NCBI RefSeq assembly: GCF_001514265.1
Contig: NZ_KQ948998.1
Coordinates: 124,001 to 188,000 of the forward strand
Direction of reading: 5' to 3'
Origin: Streptomyces resistomycificus
Lineage (GTDB): Bacteria; Actinomycetota; Actinomycetes; Streptomycetales; Streptomycetaceae
DNA length: 64,000 nucleotides
Shown here: positions 52,211 through 60,636 of the stretch, piece by piece
How positions within the stretch are numbered: position 1 is the first letter of the stretch
Layout: the number at the start of each line of letters is the position of its first letter
Made by a program: the position numbers and the translations under genes
Notes under the pieces: generated by a model
What the model saw: only the letters and a program-made list of their open reading frames with translations
Told to the model about the DNA's origin: nothing
The model's database searches: none

Positions 52211-55200
52211 TGAGCGGGATCACGGACTTCGACGAGCTGCGCCGGGCGATGGCGGAGAACTCCGAGCAGCCGGAGGGCCCGGCGCGCAACGCGCGCGCGG
52301 AGCAACTGCTCGCCGAGGCGGAGAAGCTGAACGTGCCGCTCGCGGTGATCGAGGCGCTCGGGCACCAGCTGAAGGTCTACAACTACAGCTCCGAAAAGGC
52401 CAAGATGTTCGTGCCCTTCGCGCGGCTGCTGCGCATGTGGGACGAGCGGCCCGAGGACTTCGACGCCTACGAGACGCACTCGCTGCACTGGGTCTTCAAG
52501 TGGATGTCGGCCGGCATGCTGGACCAGCCGCACGTACCGCTGGCCTCCGTCGAGAAGTGGCTCGGCGAGATGGAACACCGCTACCGGCTGGCCGGGCACT
52601 CCGAGCGGGCCGTGCGCAGTGCCGAGTTCAGTGTGGCCGCGCACACCGGGGACGTGGAGCGGGCCGAGCGGGCGTACGCCGCCTGGCTGGCCGCCGACCG
52701 GGACGCCATGGCCGACTGTCACGCCTGCGAGCTGCACGGGCAGGGCTGGTGGCAGGCGGAGCGCGGGCGGGACGCGGCGGCGCTGGAGCTGTGGGCGCCG
52801 GTCCTGGAGGGCGAGTACACCTGCGCGCACGAGCCGCACACGGTGCTCGCGTCCTCCCTGACGCCCCTGCTGCGGCTCGGCCGCGCGGACGAGGCGCGCG
52901 CCCACCATCTGCGGGGTTTCCGGCTCGTACGGGCCATGGAGAGCATGCGCGGGGCCTACGCGGACCACGTCGAGTTCTGCGCGCTGTCCGGCAACGAGGC
53001 CCGCGGCCTGGAGCTGCTCGCACAGCGGCCGGCGTACTTCACGGACGACGGGCATCCGCGCAGCAAGCTGGACTTCATGGCCGTGGTGGCCCTGCTCATG
53101 GACCGTTTGACCGAGCTCGGGCTCGGCGAGCAGCGGGTGCCGGGACCGGCCGACCGGGCGTGGAGCGCGCGCGACCTCGCCGCGCACGCTCGGGGCGAGG
53201 CCCTCGCGCTGGCCGCCCGCTTCGACGAGCGCAACGGCACGCGGCACGTCAGCGAGCGGGCACGCGCGCGTATGGCGCAACGTCCGCTGGTGGAACGGCT
53301 GCCGCTGGGCGTGCGGTCGGCGCGGGCCGCCGTCTCGCCTCCCCCGGCACCGCCGGCCGCTGTCACCCCGGCGACCGGCGACGAGCCGGACCTGACCGCC
53401 CTGATCGCCGAGGCGCGGCGGATGTCGGACACCCTGCAGCCGGACGCCGTCGAGGCGTGGGCGGCCGTCGCCCGGGCCGCGGAGGGCGTCGAGCTGGACG
53501 CCCTCGACCGCGCGGAGATCGCCGACCACGAGGCGATGGACCGCGGCCCCGAAGGGGCCGCTCTCTTCGAACGTGCCGCCGAGCTGTACGCGGAGGCGGG
53601 CGACCCGGGAGAGGCCCTGGCGGCACGCACGCGTGCGGCCTATGTACGCGCCCTCACGGGCCAGGTGGACCAGGCCCTGACGGCGGTCGCCGAGCCCTAC
53701 GACGAGGTCCTCGCGCTGTACGCCGAGGACGGCACGGGCGTACGGCAGACGGCGTCGGTGCTGATGGGACGGGCGCGGATCCTGATGCGGCGGGTGCAGG
53801 AGGTCGTGGAGTCCCTGGGGGACACCGGCTCCGAAGGCGGCGAAGACCCCGCCGACGGCCCGCGGAGGGCCGGCGACCCGGGGGGCGGCGTCTCGGGGGG
53901 CGCCGTCTCGGTGGGATCGGTGCTCGCGGATGCCGGAGCCGCCGCGCGGGAGGTGCTGGCGCTGGTCGAGGGGCGTACCGGGGACGACGTGCGACTCGCG
54001 GCGCGGGCCGCCGAGGCGCAGGCGATGCTCGCGGAGCTGGCGGCGAACGCCGGGGACGTGGAGCGGGCCGCGGAGCTGTTCAGGCGCTCCGCGGCGGCGT
54101 ACGTCGGCGCGGGGGTGCCGTGGTTCGCGGTGGAGTACGAGGCCCGGCTGGCGGGGCTCGCGCACCATCTCGGGGACGTCGCCGAGACGGAACGGGCGCT
54201 GCGGGCGGCCCTGGAGCACGGCGGGGCGCAGCTGGAGGCGATCGGGCGGGCCCAGCTGCGCCTCCAGCTCGCCGAGGTCGTCGGCGGCAGGGGACTGCCG
54301 GAGGAGGCGGCCGAGCACGCCCTTGAGGCGGCCCACTGGGCCGACGAGGCCGGCGAGGGCCCGACACTCGGCGCCTGGGCCCGGCACCAGCTCGGCGGCT
54401 TCCTGCTGCGGCTGGGACGGTGGGCCGAGGCGGCGGAGGTGCTGGAGTCCGCGCTGCCCGACCTGAGCCTCGAGACGCACGGCGACGGCGCGATCGTGCA
54501 GACGCAGTGGTGGCTCGGCGACTGTCTGAGCGAGCTCGGCGAGCACCGCGCGGCCGCCGAACGCCGGCTCCAGGCGGCCGAGATCGCCCGCCACTGGCCC
54601 GAGCAGCACGACCACGCGACGCTCGCCCACCTGGCCGCCGAGTCCCTCGGGCACGCGGGGCTGCCCGCCGAGGCGGACCGGGCGTACGCGCGCGCGGGCG
54701 ACCTGTGGCGCTCGCTCGGCAACGTCCACGGCCTCGTCCGCTCCCTGCGCGCCCGGGCGTGGCTCGCTCTGCGGCCGGAGGAAGGGCCTGAGGCGGCGAG
54801 GGAGTTGATGGCGAGCGCGGTCCGGGAGTGCGAGGCGGCGCTGGGCCCGGAGGGAGCCGACGAGGGCGCCCGGCAGCGGTTGGTGGCCGAACTCGGCCAC
54901 ACCCGGCGCCAGTTCGGCGACCTGCTCGCCCGTTCCGCCGCCGAGGACGACGAGGACGATTCGATCCGCGCCGTACTGGAGGAGTCCCTGGCCCAAGTCG
55001 CCGAGGCCATCGTGCTGTTCGCCGCCCTGGGCGACGACGGTCTGCACAGCCGGACCGGCGCCGAACTGACCGCGGGCTGGCTGGAGGCCGACCTGAGCCG
55101 GCCGGCCCGGGCGGCCGCACGCGCGCGCGCGGTACTGGCGGCGTACGACGCCGAAGACGAGGACGAGACGGCACAGGCACGCCTCGCCGAGGCACTGCAA

Positions 55201-55260
55201 CTGCTCCAGGTCATGGAGGACCAGCCGGAGGCACGAGCGGACGAACAGCCGGCCGACTAG
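52210..55260 (+). CDS. Large TPR-repeat protein coupled to the HSP90-like gene
   Basis: A 1016-residue soluble, almost all-helical protein starting MSGITDFDELRRAMAENSEQ. Helical pairs of TPR type occur throughout: ELYAEAGDPGEALAARTRAA near 475, ELAANAGDVERAAELFRRSA near 615, and LGGFLLRLGRWAEAAEVLES near 735. The N-terminal ~300 residues are more distinctive, with HACELHGQGWWQAERGRDAA and YTCAHEP. A Gly/Asp-rich linker lies at about 540-575. No catalytic domain, signal peptide or membrane helix is recognised. Translation is coupled to the HSP90-like gene, so I infer a co-chaperone or client-adaptor role. Confidence 0.9.
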   Translation: MSGITDFDELRRAMAENSEQPEGPARNARAEQLLAEAEKLNVPLAVIEALGHQLKVYNYSSEKAKMFVPFARLLRMWDERPEDFDAYETHSLHWVFKWMSAGMLDQPHVPLASVEKWLGEMEHRYRLAGHSERAVRSAEFSVAAHTGDVERAERAYAAWLAADRDAMADCHACELHGQGWWQAERGRDAAALELWAPVLEGEYTCAHEPHTVLASSLTPLLRLGRADEARAHHLRGFRLVRAMESMRGAYADHVEFCALSGNEARGLELLAQRPAYFTDDGHPRSKLDFMAVVALLMDRLTELGLGEQRVPGPADRAWSARDLAAHARGEALALAARFDERNGTRHVSERARARMAQRPLVERLPLGVRSARAAVSPPPAPPAAVTPATGDEPDLTALIAEARRMSDTLQPDAVEAWAAVARAAEGVELDALDRAEIADHEAMDRGPEGAALFERAAELYAEAGDPGEALAARTRAAYVRALTGQVDQALTAVAEPYDEVLALYAEDGTGVRQTASVLMGRARILMRRVQEVVESLGDTGSEGGEDPADGPRRAGDPGGGVSGGAVSVGSVLADAGAAAREVLALVEGRTGDDVRLAARAAEAQAMLAELAANAGDVERAAELFRRSAAAYVGAGVPWFAVEYEARLAGLAHHLGDVAETERALRAALEHGGAQLEAIGRAQLRLQLAEVVGGRGLPEEAAEHALEAAHWADEAGEGPTLGAWARHQLGGFLLRLGRWAEAAEVLESALPDLSLETHGDGAIVQTQWWLGDCLSELGEHRAAAERRLQAAEIARHWPEQHDHATLAHLAAESLGHAGLPAEADRAYARAGDLWRSLGNVHGLVRSLRARAWLALRPEEGPEAARELMASAVRECEAALGPEGADEGARQRLVAELGHTRRQFGDLLARSAAEDDEDDSIRAVLEESLAQVAEAIVLFAALGDDGLHSRTGAELTAGWLEADLSRPARAAARARAVLAAYDAEDEDETAQARLAEALQLLQVMEDQPEARADEQPAD

Positions 55261-55280
55261 GGCCCGCCCATCGGGGGCGG

Positions 55281-55461
55281 CGACGCGAGCGCAGGCCATG
55301 TACGGCCCACAAGGCGAGTCAGCGCGAGCGCGGGCCGTGCACCGGCCTCCACAAGGCGTGACGACGCGAGCACAGGCGTCTACCGGCCTCCACAAGGCGA
55401 GGCAGCGCAAGCGCAGGCCGTGTACCGGCCCCACAAGGCGAGGCAACGCAAGCCCGGGCCG
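55281..55461. repeat. Degenerate 39-42-bp tandem repeat, about 4.5 copies
   Basis: Units begin CGACGCGAGC/CAGCGCGAGC/CAACGCAAGC at 55281, 55320, 55362, 55403 and 55444 (last partial). Shared core: GCAGGCC-n-TACCGGCC-n-CACAAGGCG. The array fills the convergent gap between the TPR gene and the DAK-family gene. Units are directly adjacent with no unique spacers, so this is not CRISPR. Confidence 0.9.
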
Positions 55462-55507
55462 CCGACCGACCCCACGTGCCGCCGCCTCGGGGCACCCCCC
55501 CCCCGGG

Positions 55508-57286
55508 TCACTCCACCCCGATAAGCAGCAGGGCTCCCTGCCGACCACCCCGGTACACCACCGTGTCGACGGCTAGGTACGCCTCCCGTACCCGCGCTTC
55601 GAGATGGTCGGCGACGTGCTCGGGGGCCTCGTCGCCCAGCACGAGGGTGACCAGTTCGCCGCCGGCCGAGAGCATGCGGTCCAGGACCCTCTCGGCGGTG
55701 CCGGCGACGTCCTCCCCGATGACGGCCACGTCGCCGTCGACGAGACCGAGGACGTCTCCGGCCTGGCAGATGCCGGCCATGGTCCAGGACTGGCGTTCCG
55801 CGACGACGACCTCGGCGTACCTGGTGGCCCCCGCGGCGGAGGTCATCGTCACGACGTCCTCGTCGAAGCGGCGGTCCGGCTCGTGCACGGCGAGCGCGGC
55901 GATGCCCTGGACCGCGGAGCGCGTCGGAATGAGGGCCACGCGGATGCCGTCGGCGCGAGCCTGCTCGGCGGCCGCCGCCGCCGTGTGGCGCAGGTCCGCG
56001 TCGTTGGGCAGCAGCACCACCTCGCGCGCGTGGGCGCGCCGTACGGCCTCGGCCAGCTCCCCGCTCGCGGGCGGCTCCCCGGGGCGCGCGAGCACGGTGG
56101 TCGCGCCCGCCTCGGTGTAGAGCGCGGCCAGGCCCTCCCCGGGTACGACGGCCACGACGGCGCGCTGGGCGCGCTCCCGGACCGGCCGCTCGGCGCCGGT
56201 GGTGTGGACGTCGCCCAGCCCGAAGTGCGTGATCCGGATCCGGTACGGCCGCCCGGCCTCGACGCCCGCCTCCACGGCCGCGCCGGCGTCGTCGACATGC
56301 ACATGGACGTTCCACAGCCCGTCGCCGCCGACCACGACGAGCGAGTCCCCCAGGGCGTCGAGCCGCTCCCGCAGACGCGCGACGGCCGACTCGTCGGCCT
56401 CCAGTAGGTAGATCACCTCGAAGGCGGGGCCGCCCTCCGGGGCCTGCGCGCCACCCACGCACTCATCGTCGTCGACACCGACACCGACACCGACGTCGGC
56501 ACCGGCACCAGCACCCGCACCCGCACCCGCACCGGCAGCCGCACCCGCAGCCGTGGCTGCCGACCCCGCCCCGGTGAACCCCACACGCGCGTGCACCCCC
56601 ACAGCCGGCGCCCAGTGCGCCTCCGGCACCTCCCCGGTGAACGTCTCCACCAGCGCCCCCAGGACCGCCACCAGCCCCCGACCGCCCGCGTCGACCACCC
56701 CGGCCCGCTCCAGGACCGCCAGCTGGCCCGGCGTCGCGGCGAGCGCCGCACGGGCGCCCTCGAGAGCCGCGCGGGCCACCGTCGCGCAGTCGCCCTCCGC
56801 CGCGGCGGCCGCGTCGGCCGCGGCCGAGGCGACGGTGAGGACGGTGCCTTCGACGGGCCGGGCAACGGCCTGGCGGGCGGAGTCGGCCGCCTGCCGCAGG
56901 GCGAGACCCAGGCCCCGGCCGTCGGCGTGAGCGTTGTCACCGTCGGTGGCCAGTACCTGGGCCATGCCGCGGAGCAACTGCGCGAGGATCGTCCCCGAGT
57001 TGCCCCGGGCGCCTATGAGGGCCCCGTGCGCCATCGCCCGCGCGGCGTCGGCGAGCGCCGGCTCGGCGGTCGGCAGACCGGCCTCGTGCCCCGTGAACAC
57101 CGCCTCGACGGCCGCGACGGCCGACTCGACCGTCAGGTACAGGTTGGTGCCGGTGTCACCGTCCGCCACGGGATAGACGTTGATCGCGTCGATCTCCTCG
57201 CGCGCGCGGCCCAGCGCCCGGAGCGCGAGACCGCACCAGGTGCGCACCGCGAGAGCATCGAAGAATGTCTGCGGCACCTGCGCCAC
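55508..57286 (-). CDS. DAK-phosphatase/FakA-like domain protein
   Basis: A 592-residue protein of the DhaL-plus-DegV-like family; FakA members bind ATP and phosphorylate fatty acids together with FakB. The N-terminal DhaL motif is NVYPVADGDTGTNLYLT (about residues 36-52), and ALIGARGNSGTILAQLLRG (about 88-106) follows. The C-terminal part contains a nucleotide/kinase-partner domain ending in GGRQGALLLIGVE. A low-complexity linker (AGAGAGAGAGADVGVGVGV, about 245-265) separates the halves. The GTG at 57286 has GGGAGG five bases upstream. It is divergent from rpmB and convergent with the TPR gene. Confidence 0.93.
   Translation of the reverse strand: MAQVPQTFFDALAVRTWCGLALRALGRAREEIDAINVYPVADGDTGTNLYLTVESAVAAVEAVFTGHEAGLPTAEPALADAARAMAHGALIGARGNSGTILAQLLRGMAQVLATDGDNAHADGRGLGLALRQAADSARQAVARPVEGTVLTVASAAADAAAAAEGDCATVARAALEGARAALAATPGQLAVLERAGVVDAGGRGLVAVLGALVETFTGEVPEAHWAPAVGVHARVGFTGAGSAATAAGAAAGAGAGAGAGAGADVGVGVGVDDDECVGGAQAPEGGPAFEVIYLLEADESAVARLRERLDALGDSLVVVGGDGLWNVHVHVDDAGAAVEAGVEAGRPYRIRITHFGLGDVHTTGAERPVRERAQRAVVAVVPGEGLAALYTEAGATTVLARPGEPPASGELAEAVRRAHAREVVLLPNDADLRHTAAAAAEQARADGIRVALIPTRSAVQGIAALAVHEPDRRFDEDVVTMTSAAGATRYAEVVVAERQSWTMAGICQAGDVLGLVDGDVAVIGEDVAGTAERVLDRMLSAGGELVTLVLGDEAPEHVADHLEARVREAYLAVDTVVYRGGRQGALLLIGVE
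56473..56550. repeat. Coding hexanucleotide microsatellite in the DAK-family gene
   Basis: Runs of GACACC then CACCCG/CACCGG hexamers encode the Ala-Gly and Gly-Val linker. Repeat-number changes here would lengthen or shorten the linker in frame. Confidence 0.85.
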
Positions 57287-57541
57287 CTGCGCCTCCCTGA
57301 GCTGCCGGACCTGGGACGCAGCGTAGACCTCGGGGCGGTGTCCACCGGAAGTGGGCCTGGGGCCGAGCCCCGATCAGCCATGGTAGTTTCGTTCTGCTGG
57401 CGCAGTCGTTGTATGCTGCTCCGGTTGCCCGATCCACTCGGGCCATCCCCTGGCACCGCCACTCAGATCTCTGATCCTACGATCTTGATCCCGGCATGCC
57501 GGGTTCAACCGTAAGTGCATCTGAAGTCTTTGGAGTGACCC

Positions 57542-57727
57542 GTGGCTGCCAACTGCGACGTCTGCGGCAAGGGGCCGGGCTTCGGCAACAACATCTCGCA
57601 CTCGCACCGCCGTACGTCCCGCCGCTGGAACCCGAACATCCAGCGTGTGCGTACCGTGGTGGGCGGGACGCCGAAGCGCGTGAACGCTTGCACCTCGTGC
57701 ATCAAGGCCGGCAAGGTCTCGCGCTGA
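57542..57727 (+). CDS. rpmB: 50S ribosomal protein L28
   Basis: A 61-residue L28 starting MAANCDVCGKGPGFGNNISH. It contains CDVC and ACTSC, so it is the zinc-binding (C+) form. Streptomycetes also have zinc-free paralogues under Zur control elsewhere. The GTG at 57542 has GGAG nine bases upstream. A textbook terminator follows. Divergent from the DAK-family gene. Confidence 0.98.
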   Translation: MAANCDVCGKGPGFGNNISHSHRRTSRRWNPNIQRVRTVVGGTPKRVNACTSCIKAGKVSR

Positions 57728-57768
57728 CGCACAGCTAAGCGCGCGGCCACTGCTGGTTCGCTGCTCAG

Positions 57769-57799
57769 AGCCGGTCCACCGAGTGTGGACCGGCTTTTT
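57769..57799 (+). terminator. Intrinsic terminator after rpmB
   Basis: Perfect 11-bp stem AGCCGGTCCAC / GTGGACCGGCT, CGAGT loop, followed by a run of five T. It is the most classical rho-independent terminator in the window. Confidence 0.97.
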
Positions 57800-57898
57800 G
57801 CATGCCCTGGCTCAAACCCGCATGCCCGTGCCCGGCCCGCGAACCCGGCCAGGCGCAAACCATGCCGCAAACGATTACGCCAACGATTACGCGAGCGC

Positions 57899-58711
57899 TT
57901 ACGCGCCGCCTCCCGCACGCCCCGGCCGCAGCGCCCACCCATGATCCACCGGCCCGATCCCGCCCCCCAGCGCGAACCCGGCCGCGATGGCCCCGGTGAC
58001 GTACTCCTTGGCCGCCGCCACCGCCTCCGGCACCGACAGCCCCTTGGCGAGCTCCGACGCCGTCGCCGACGCGAGCGTGCAGCCCGTGCCGTGCGTGTGC
58101 CGGTTGTCGTACCTCGGCGCGCGCAGCCAGTGCGTCTCGGAGCCGTCGGTGAGCAGGTCCACGGCGTCACCGGCCAGATGACCGCCCTTGACGAGCACCC
58201 ATCGCGGCCCGTACTCCAGCACCGCCGCCGCGGCCCGCGGCAGATCCGCCTCCGACTCGACCCGTACGCCGGTGATCTGGGCCACCTCGTCGAGGTTCGG
58301 CGTGGCGAGGGTGGCGACCGGCAGCAGTCTCGTGCGCACCGAGTCCAGGGCGGACGCGGCGAGCAGGGAGTCCCCGTGCTTGGAGACGCCGACCGGGTCG
58401 ACGACCGCGGGCGCGTCCGTCCCGCCGATCAACTCGGCCACCGCCTCGACGAGTTCGGCCGAGGCGAGCATGCCGGTCTTGACCGCCTGTACGCCGATGT
58501 CGTCGGCCACACTGCGGTACTGGGCCCGCACGGCCTCCACGGGCAGCTCCCAGGCGCCCTGCACACCGAGGGAGTTCTGCGCGGTGACCGCCGTGAGGAC
58601 GCTCATGCCGTGCACGCCGAGCGCCAGCATCGTCTTCAGGTCGGCCTGGATGCCCGCTCCCCCGCCGGAGTCGGAGCCGGCGACCGTGAGAACCCGAGGC
58701 GGCGCGCTCAC
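57899..58711 (-). CDS. thiD: Hydroxymethylpyrimidine(-phosphate) kinase
   Basis: Phosphorylates HMP and HMP-P for thiamine synthesis. The 270-residue ribokinase-fold protein starts MSAPPRVLTVAGSDSGGGAG. It has VDPVGVSKHGDSLL (about residues 107-120) and the catalytic GTGCTLASATAS (about 215-226). The GTG at 58711 overlaps the thiL stop as GTGA. thiL-thiD therefore form a two-gene thiamine unit; I see no TPP riboswitch upstream. Confidence 0.95.
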   Translation of the reverse strand: MSAPPRVLTVAGSDSGGGAGIQADLKTMLALGVHGMSVLTAVTAQNSLGVQGAWELPVEAVRAQYRSVADDIGVQAVKTGMLASAELVEAVAELIGGTDAPAVVDPVGVSKHGDSLLAASALDSVRTRLLPVATLATPNLDEVAQITGVRVESEADLPRAAAAVLEYGPRWVLVKGGHLAGDAVDLLTDGSETHWLRAPRYDNRHTHGTGCTLASATASELAKGLSVPEAVAAAKEYVTGAIAAGFALGGGIGPVDHGWALRPGRAGGGA

Positions 58712-59673
58712 GACTCGATGTCCCCGAAGTGGTCCCAGCCGCCCTTCTTGGTCCACGGTGCCCCGTCGACCGTCACCTGCGGCAGCGCCGAGGGGTTGAG
58801 GACCTCGCCGATGACTTTCCAGCGGGCCGGCAGCTTCACGTCCGGCGGGAAGGTCGCCACGATCGCGTGGTCCTCTCCCCCGGTCAGCACCCACTGCATG
58901 GGATCGACGCCGACGGCCTGCCCGATGTCGTTCATCTGGGACGGGATGTCGATCGCGCCGGAGCGGACGTCGATGCGGACCTTGCTGGCCTCGGCGATGT
59001 GCCCGAGGTCCGCGATCAGGCCGTCGCTCACGTCGCACATCGCGGTCGCCCCCAGTCCGGCGGCGGCCGGACCCGCGTGGTACGGCGGCTCGGGACGCCG
59101 GTGCGCCTCCACGAAGGCGCGCGGCGAGCGGAACCCGCGGGCGAGCACCGCGTACCCGGCCGCCGACCAGCCCAGCCAGCCGGTCACCGCGACGATGTCG
59201 CCGGGCTGCGCGCCACCCCGCGTGACGGGCTCGTTGTTGCGCAGATCGCCGAGAGCGGTGATCGACACCATGATCGTGTCGCCGCGTACGACGTCGCCGC
59301 CGACCACGGAGGCGCCCGCGACCTGGCACTCGTCGCGCAGCCCGTCCATCAGCTCGGTGGGCCAGGTCACCGGCAGCTCGGCGGGCACGACCAGACCGAG
59401 CAGCAGCGCGGTCGGTACGGCGCCCATGGCGGCGATGTCCGCGAGGTTCTGCGCGGCGGCCTTGCGGCCCACGTCGTAGGCCGTGGACCAGTCCCGTCGG
59501 AAGTGCCGCCCCTCCAGAAGGATGTCGGTGCTCGCCACGACCCTGCGGTCGGGCGCGGCCACCACGGCGGCGTCGTCGCCCGGGCCGACCCGGACCGCCG
59601 GGGTGGTGGTGAGACGGGAGGTGAGCTCCCTGATGAGCCCGAACTCCCCGAGCTCACCAACAGTCCCCTTCAT
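58708..59673 (-). CDS. thiL: Thiamine-monophosphate kinase
   Basis: Converts thiamine monophosphate to the diphosphate cofactor. The 321-residue protein has the PurM/ThiL motifs VGPGDDAAVV (about residues 29-38), STDILLEGRHF and CDVSDGLIADLGHIAEAS (about 208-225), and GGEDHAIVATFP. The ATG at 59673 begins MKGTVGELGEFGLI. Divergent from the Lrp-like gene and coupled to thiD. Confidence 0.97.
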   Translation of the reverse strand: MKGTVGELGEFGLIRELTSRLTTTPAVRVGPGDDAAVVAAPDRRVVASTDILLEGRHFRRDWSTAYDVGRKAAAQNLADIAAMGAVPTALLLGLVVPAELPVTWPTELMDGLRDECQVAGASVVGGDVVRGDTIMVSITALGDLRNNEPVTRGGAQPGDIVAVTGWLGWSAAGYAVLARGFRSPRAFVEAHRRPEPPYHAGPAAAGLGATAMCDVSDGLIADLGHIAEASKVRIDVRSGAIDIPSQMNDIGQAVGVDPMQWVLTGGEDHAIVATFPPDVKLPARWKVIGEVLNPSALPQVTVDGAPWTKKGGWDHFGDIES

Positions 59674-59878
59674 TGCCCTTACGCCCCTTCTGTACCTGTC
59701 CGTGCCCGGTCGCGCGTCACCAGTGTCCTCGATACGGTCGAGGTGACCGTCAACTTCTGTCGTGCCGGTACCCCGGCGCGCAAGCCTGGTCCCCGCAGGT
59801 CTCCCCGCGGCGAGCGGCGACGCGATACCGTGGCGTTCCTTTTCCCCACATGATCCTCGTGGCCGCCCTGGAGGTTCC

Positions 59879-60112
59879 GTGGTACAGGCGTACATCCTGA
59901 TCCAGACGGAGGTCGGCAAAGCGTCGACCGTCGCCGAGACGATCAACAAGATTCCCGGTGTCATCCAGGCCGAGGACGTGACGGGACCGTACGACGTGAT
60001 CGTGCGCGCCCAAGCGGACACGGTCGACGACCTCGGTCGCATGGTGGTCGCGAAGGTCCAGCAGGTGGACGGCATCACCCGTACTCTGACCTGCCCGGTC
60101 GTGCATCTGTAG
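59879..60112 (+). CDS. Stand-alone Lrp/AsnC ligand-binding (RAM) domain protein
   Basis: A 77-residue protein starting MVQAYILIQTEVGKASTVAE and ending VDGITRTLTCPVVHL. It is the alpha/beta effector-binding domain of Lrp/AsnC proteins without the DNA-binding half. Such proteins oligomerise and bind amino acids, and may modulate full-length regulators (inference). The GTG at 59879 has a perfect GGAGG upstream. It is followed 20 bases later by the lipoprotein gene on the same strand. Confidence 0.95.
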   Translation: MVQAYILIQTEVGKASTVAETINKIPGVIQAEDVTGPYDVIVRAQADTVDDLGRMVVAKVQQVDGITRTLTCPVVHL

Positions 60113-60132
60113 CCCCCGTCTACCCTTGGCCG

Positions 60133-60621
60133 GTGAACTTCTCCCGTCACCGGCGCCGCAACCTCGTCGGGCCCGCGCTCGTCCTGCTGATCACGGTCGC
60201 GGGCTGCTCCTCAGCAGACGACACCGCGTCGGCGGCGGTTCCCACTCCGGACGCGAAGGCCACGAAGCTGTGCCGAGAGCTGGACAAGACGCTCCCGTCC
60301 GAGGTCGACGGTCAGGATCGCCGGGATCCCGAGCCCTCGTCCGCGCTGACCGCGGGCTGGGGGAACCCGGCGATCATACTGCGCTGCGGGGTACCGCGAC
60401 CCGCGGCGGTGAACGACCCGGACGCGGACGGCGTGGACGTGGACGGCGTGGGGTGGTTGCTGCAGGAGCAGGACGACGGGGCGTTCCGCTTCACGACGAC
60501 CCTGCGGGAGGCCTACGTCGAGGTGACGATCCCCAAGGAGCGCACCGGTGACGGCATGGCGCCGCTGGTCGACGTGGCCCCGGCCGTCAGGAAGGCGATC
60601 CCCGAGGGGATCGCCGACTAG
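60133..60621 (+). CDS. Lipoprotein, DUF3515-like
   Basis: A 162-residue exported lipoprotein. The signal peptide has a basic start (MNFSRHRRRNLVG), a hydrophobic core and lipobox TVAGC, with Cys at about residue 25. The mature part begins SSADDTASAA. It has a second Cys pair (LCRELDK, LRCGVPRP) that could form a disulfide. The function is unknown. It is often found beside ddl in actinobacteria, and here it converges on ddlA with 15 bases between stops. Confidence 0.9.
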   Translation: MNFSRHRRRNLVGPALVLLITVAGCSSADDTASAAVPTPDAKATKLCRELDKTLPSEVDGQDRRDPEPSSALTAGWGNPAIILRCGVPRPAAVNDPDADGVDVDGVGWLLQEQDDGAFRFTTTLREAYVEVTIPKERTGDGMAPLVDVAPAVRKAIPEGIAD

Positions 60622-60636
60622 CTCGCCGTACGAAGG

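Noticed and set aside
55281..55461. Possible CRISPR array
   Set aside because: The units are directly adjacent and degenerate with no unique spacers, and no cas genes are in the window.
52204..55548. Very long open frame antisense to the TPR gene (over 1100 codons)
   Set aside because: A GC-rich shadow: composition is Arg/Gly/Pro/Ala-rich without domain motifs, and it reads through the intergenic tandem repeats.
57287..57541. TPP riboswitch or other leader near thiD/thiL/rpmB
   Set aside because: The stretch lacks the conserved TPP elements (CUGAGA and ACCUGA context), and thiL-thiD start from the other side.
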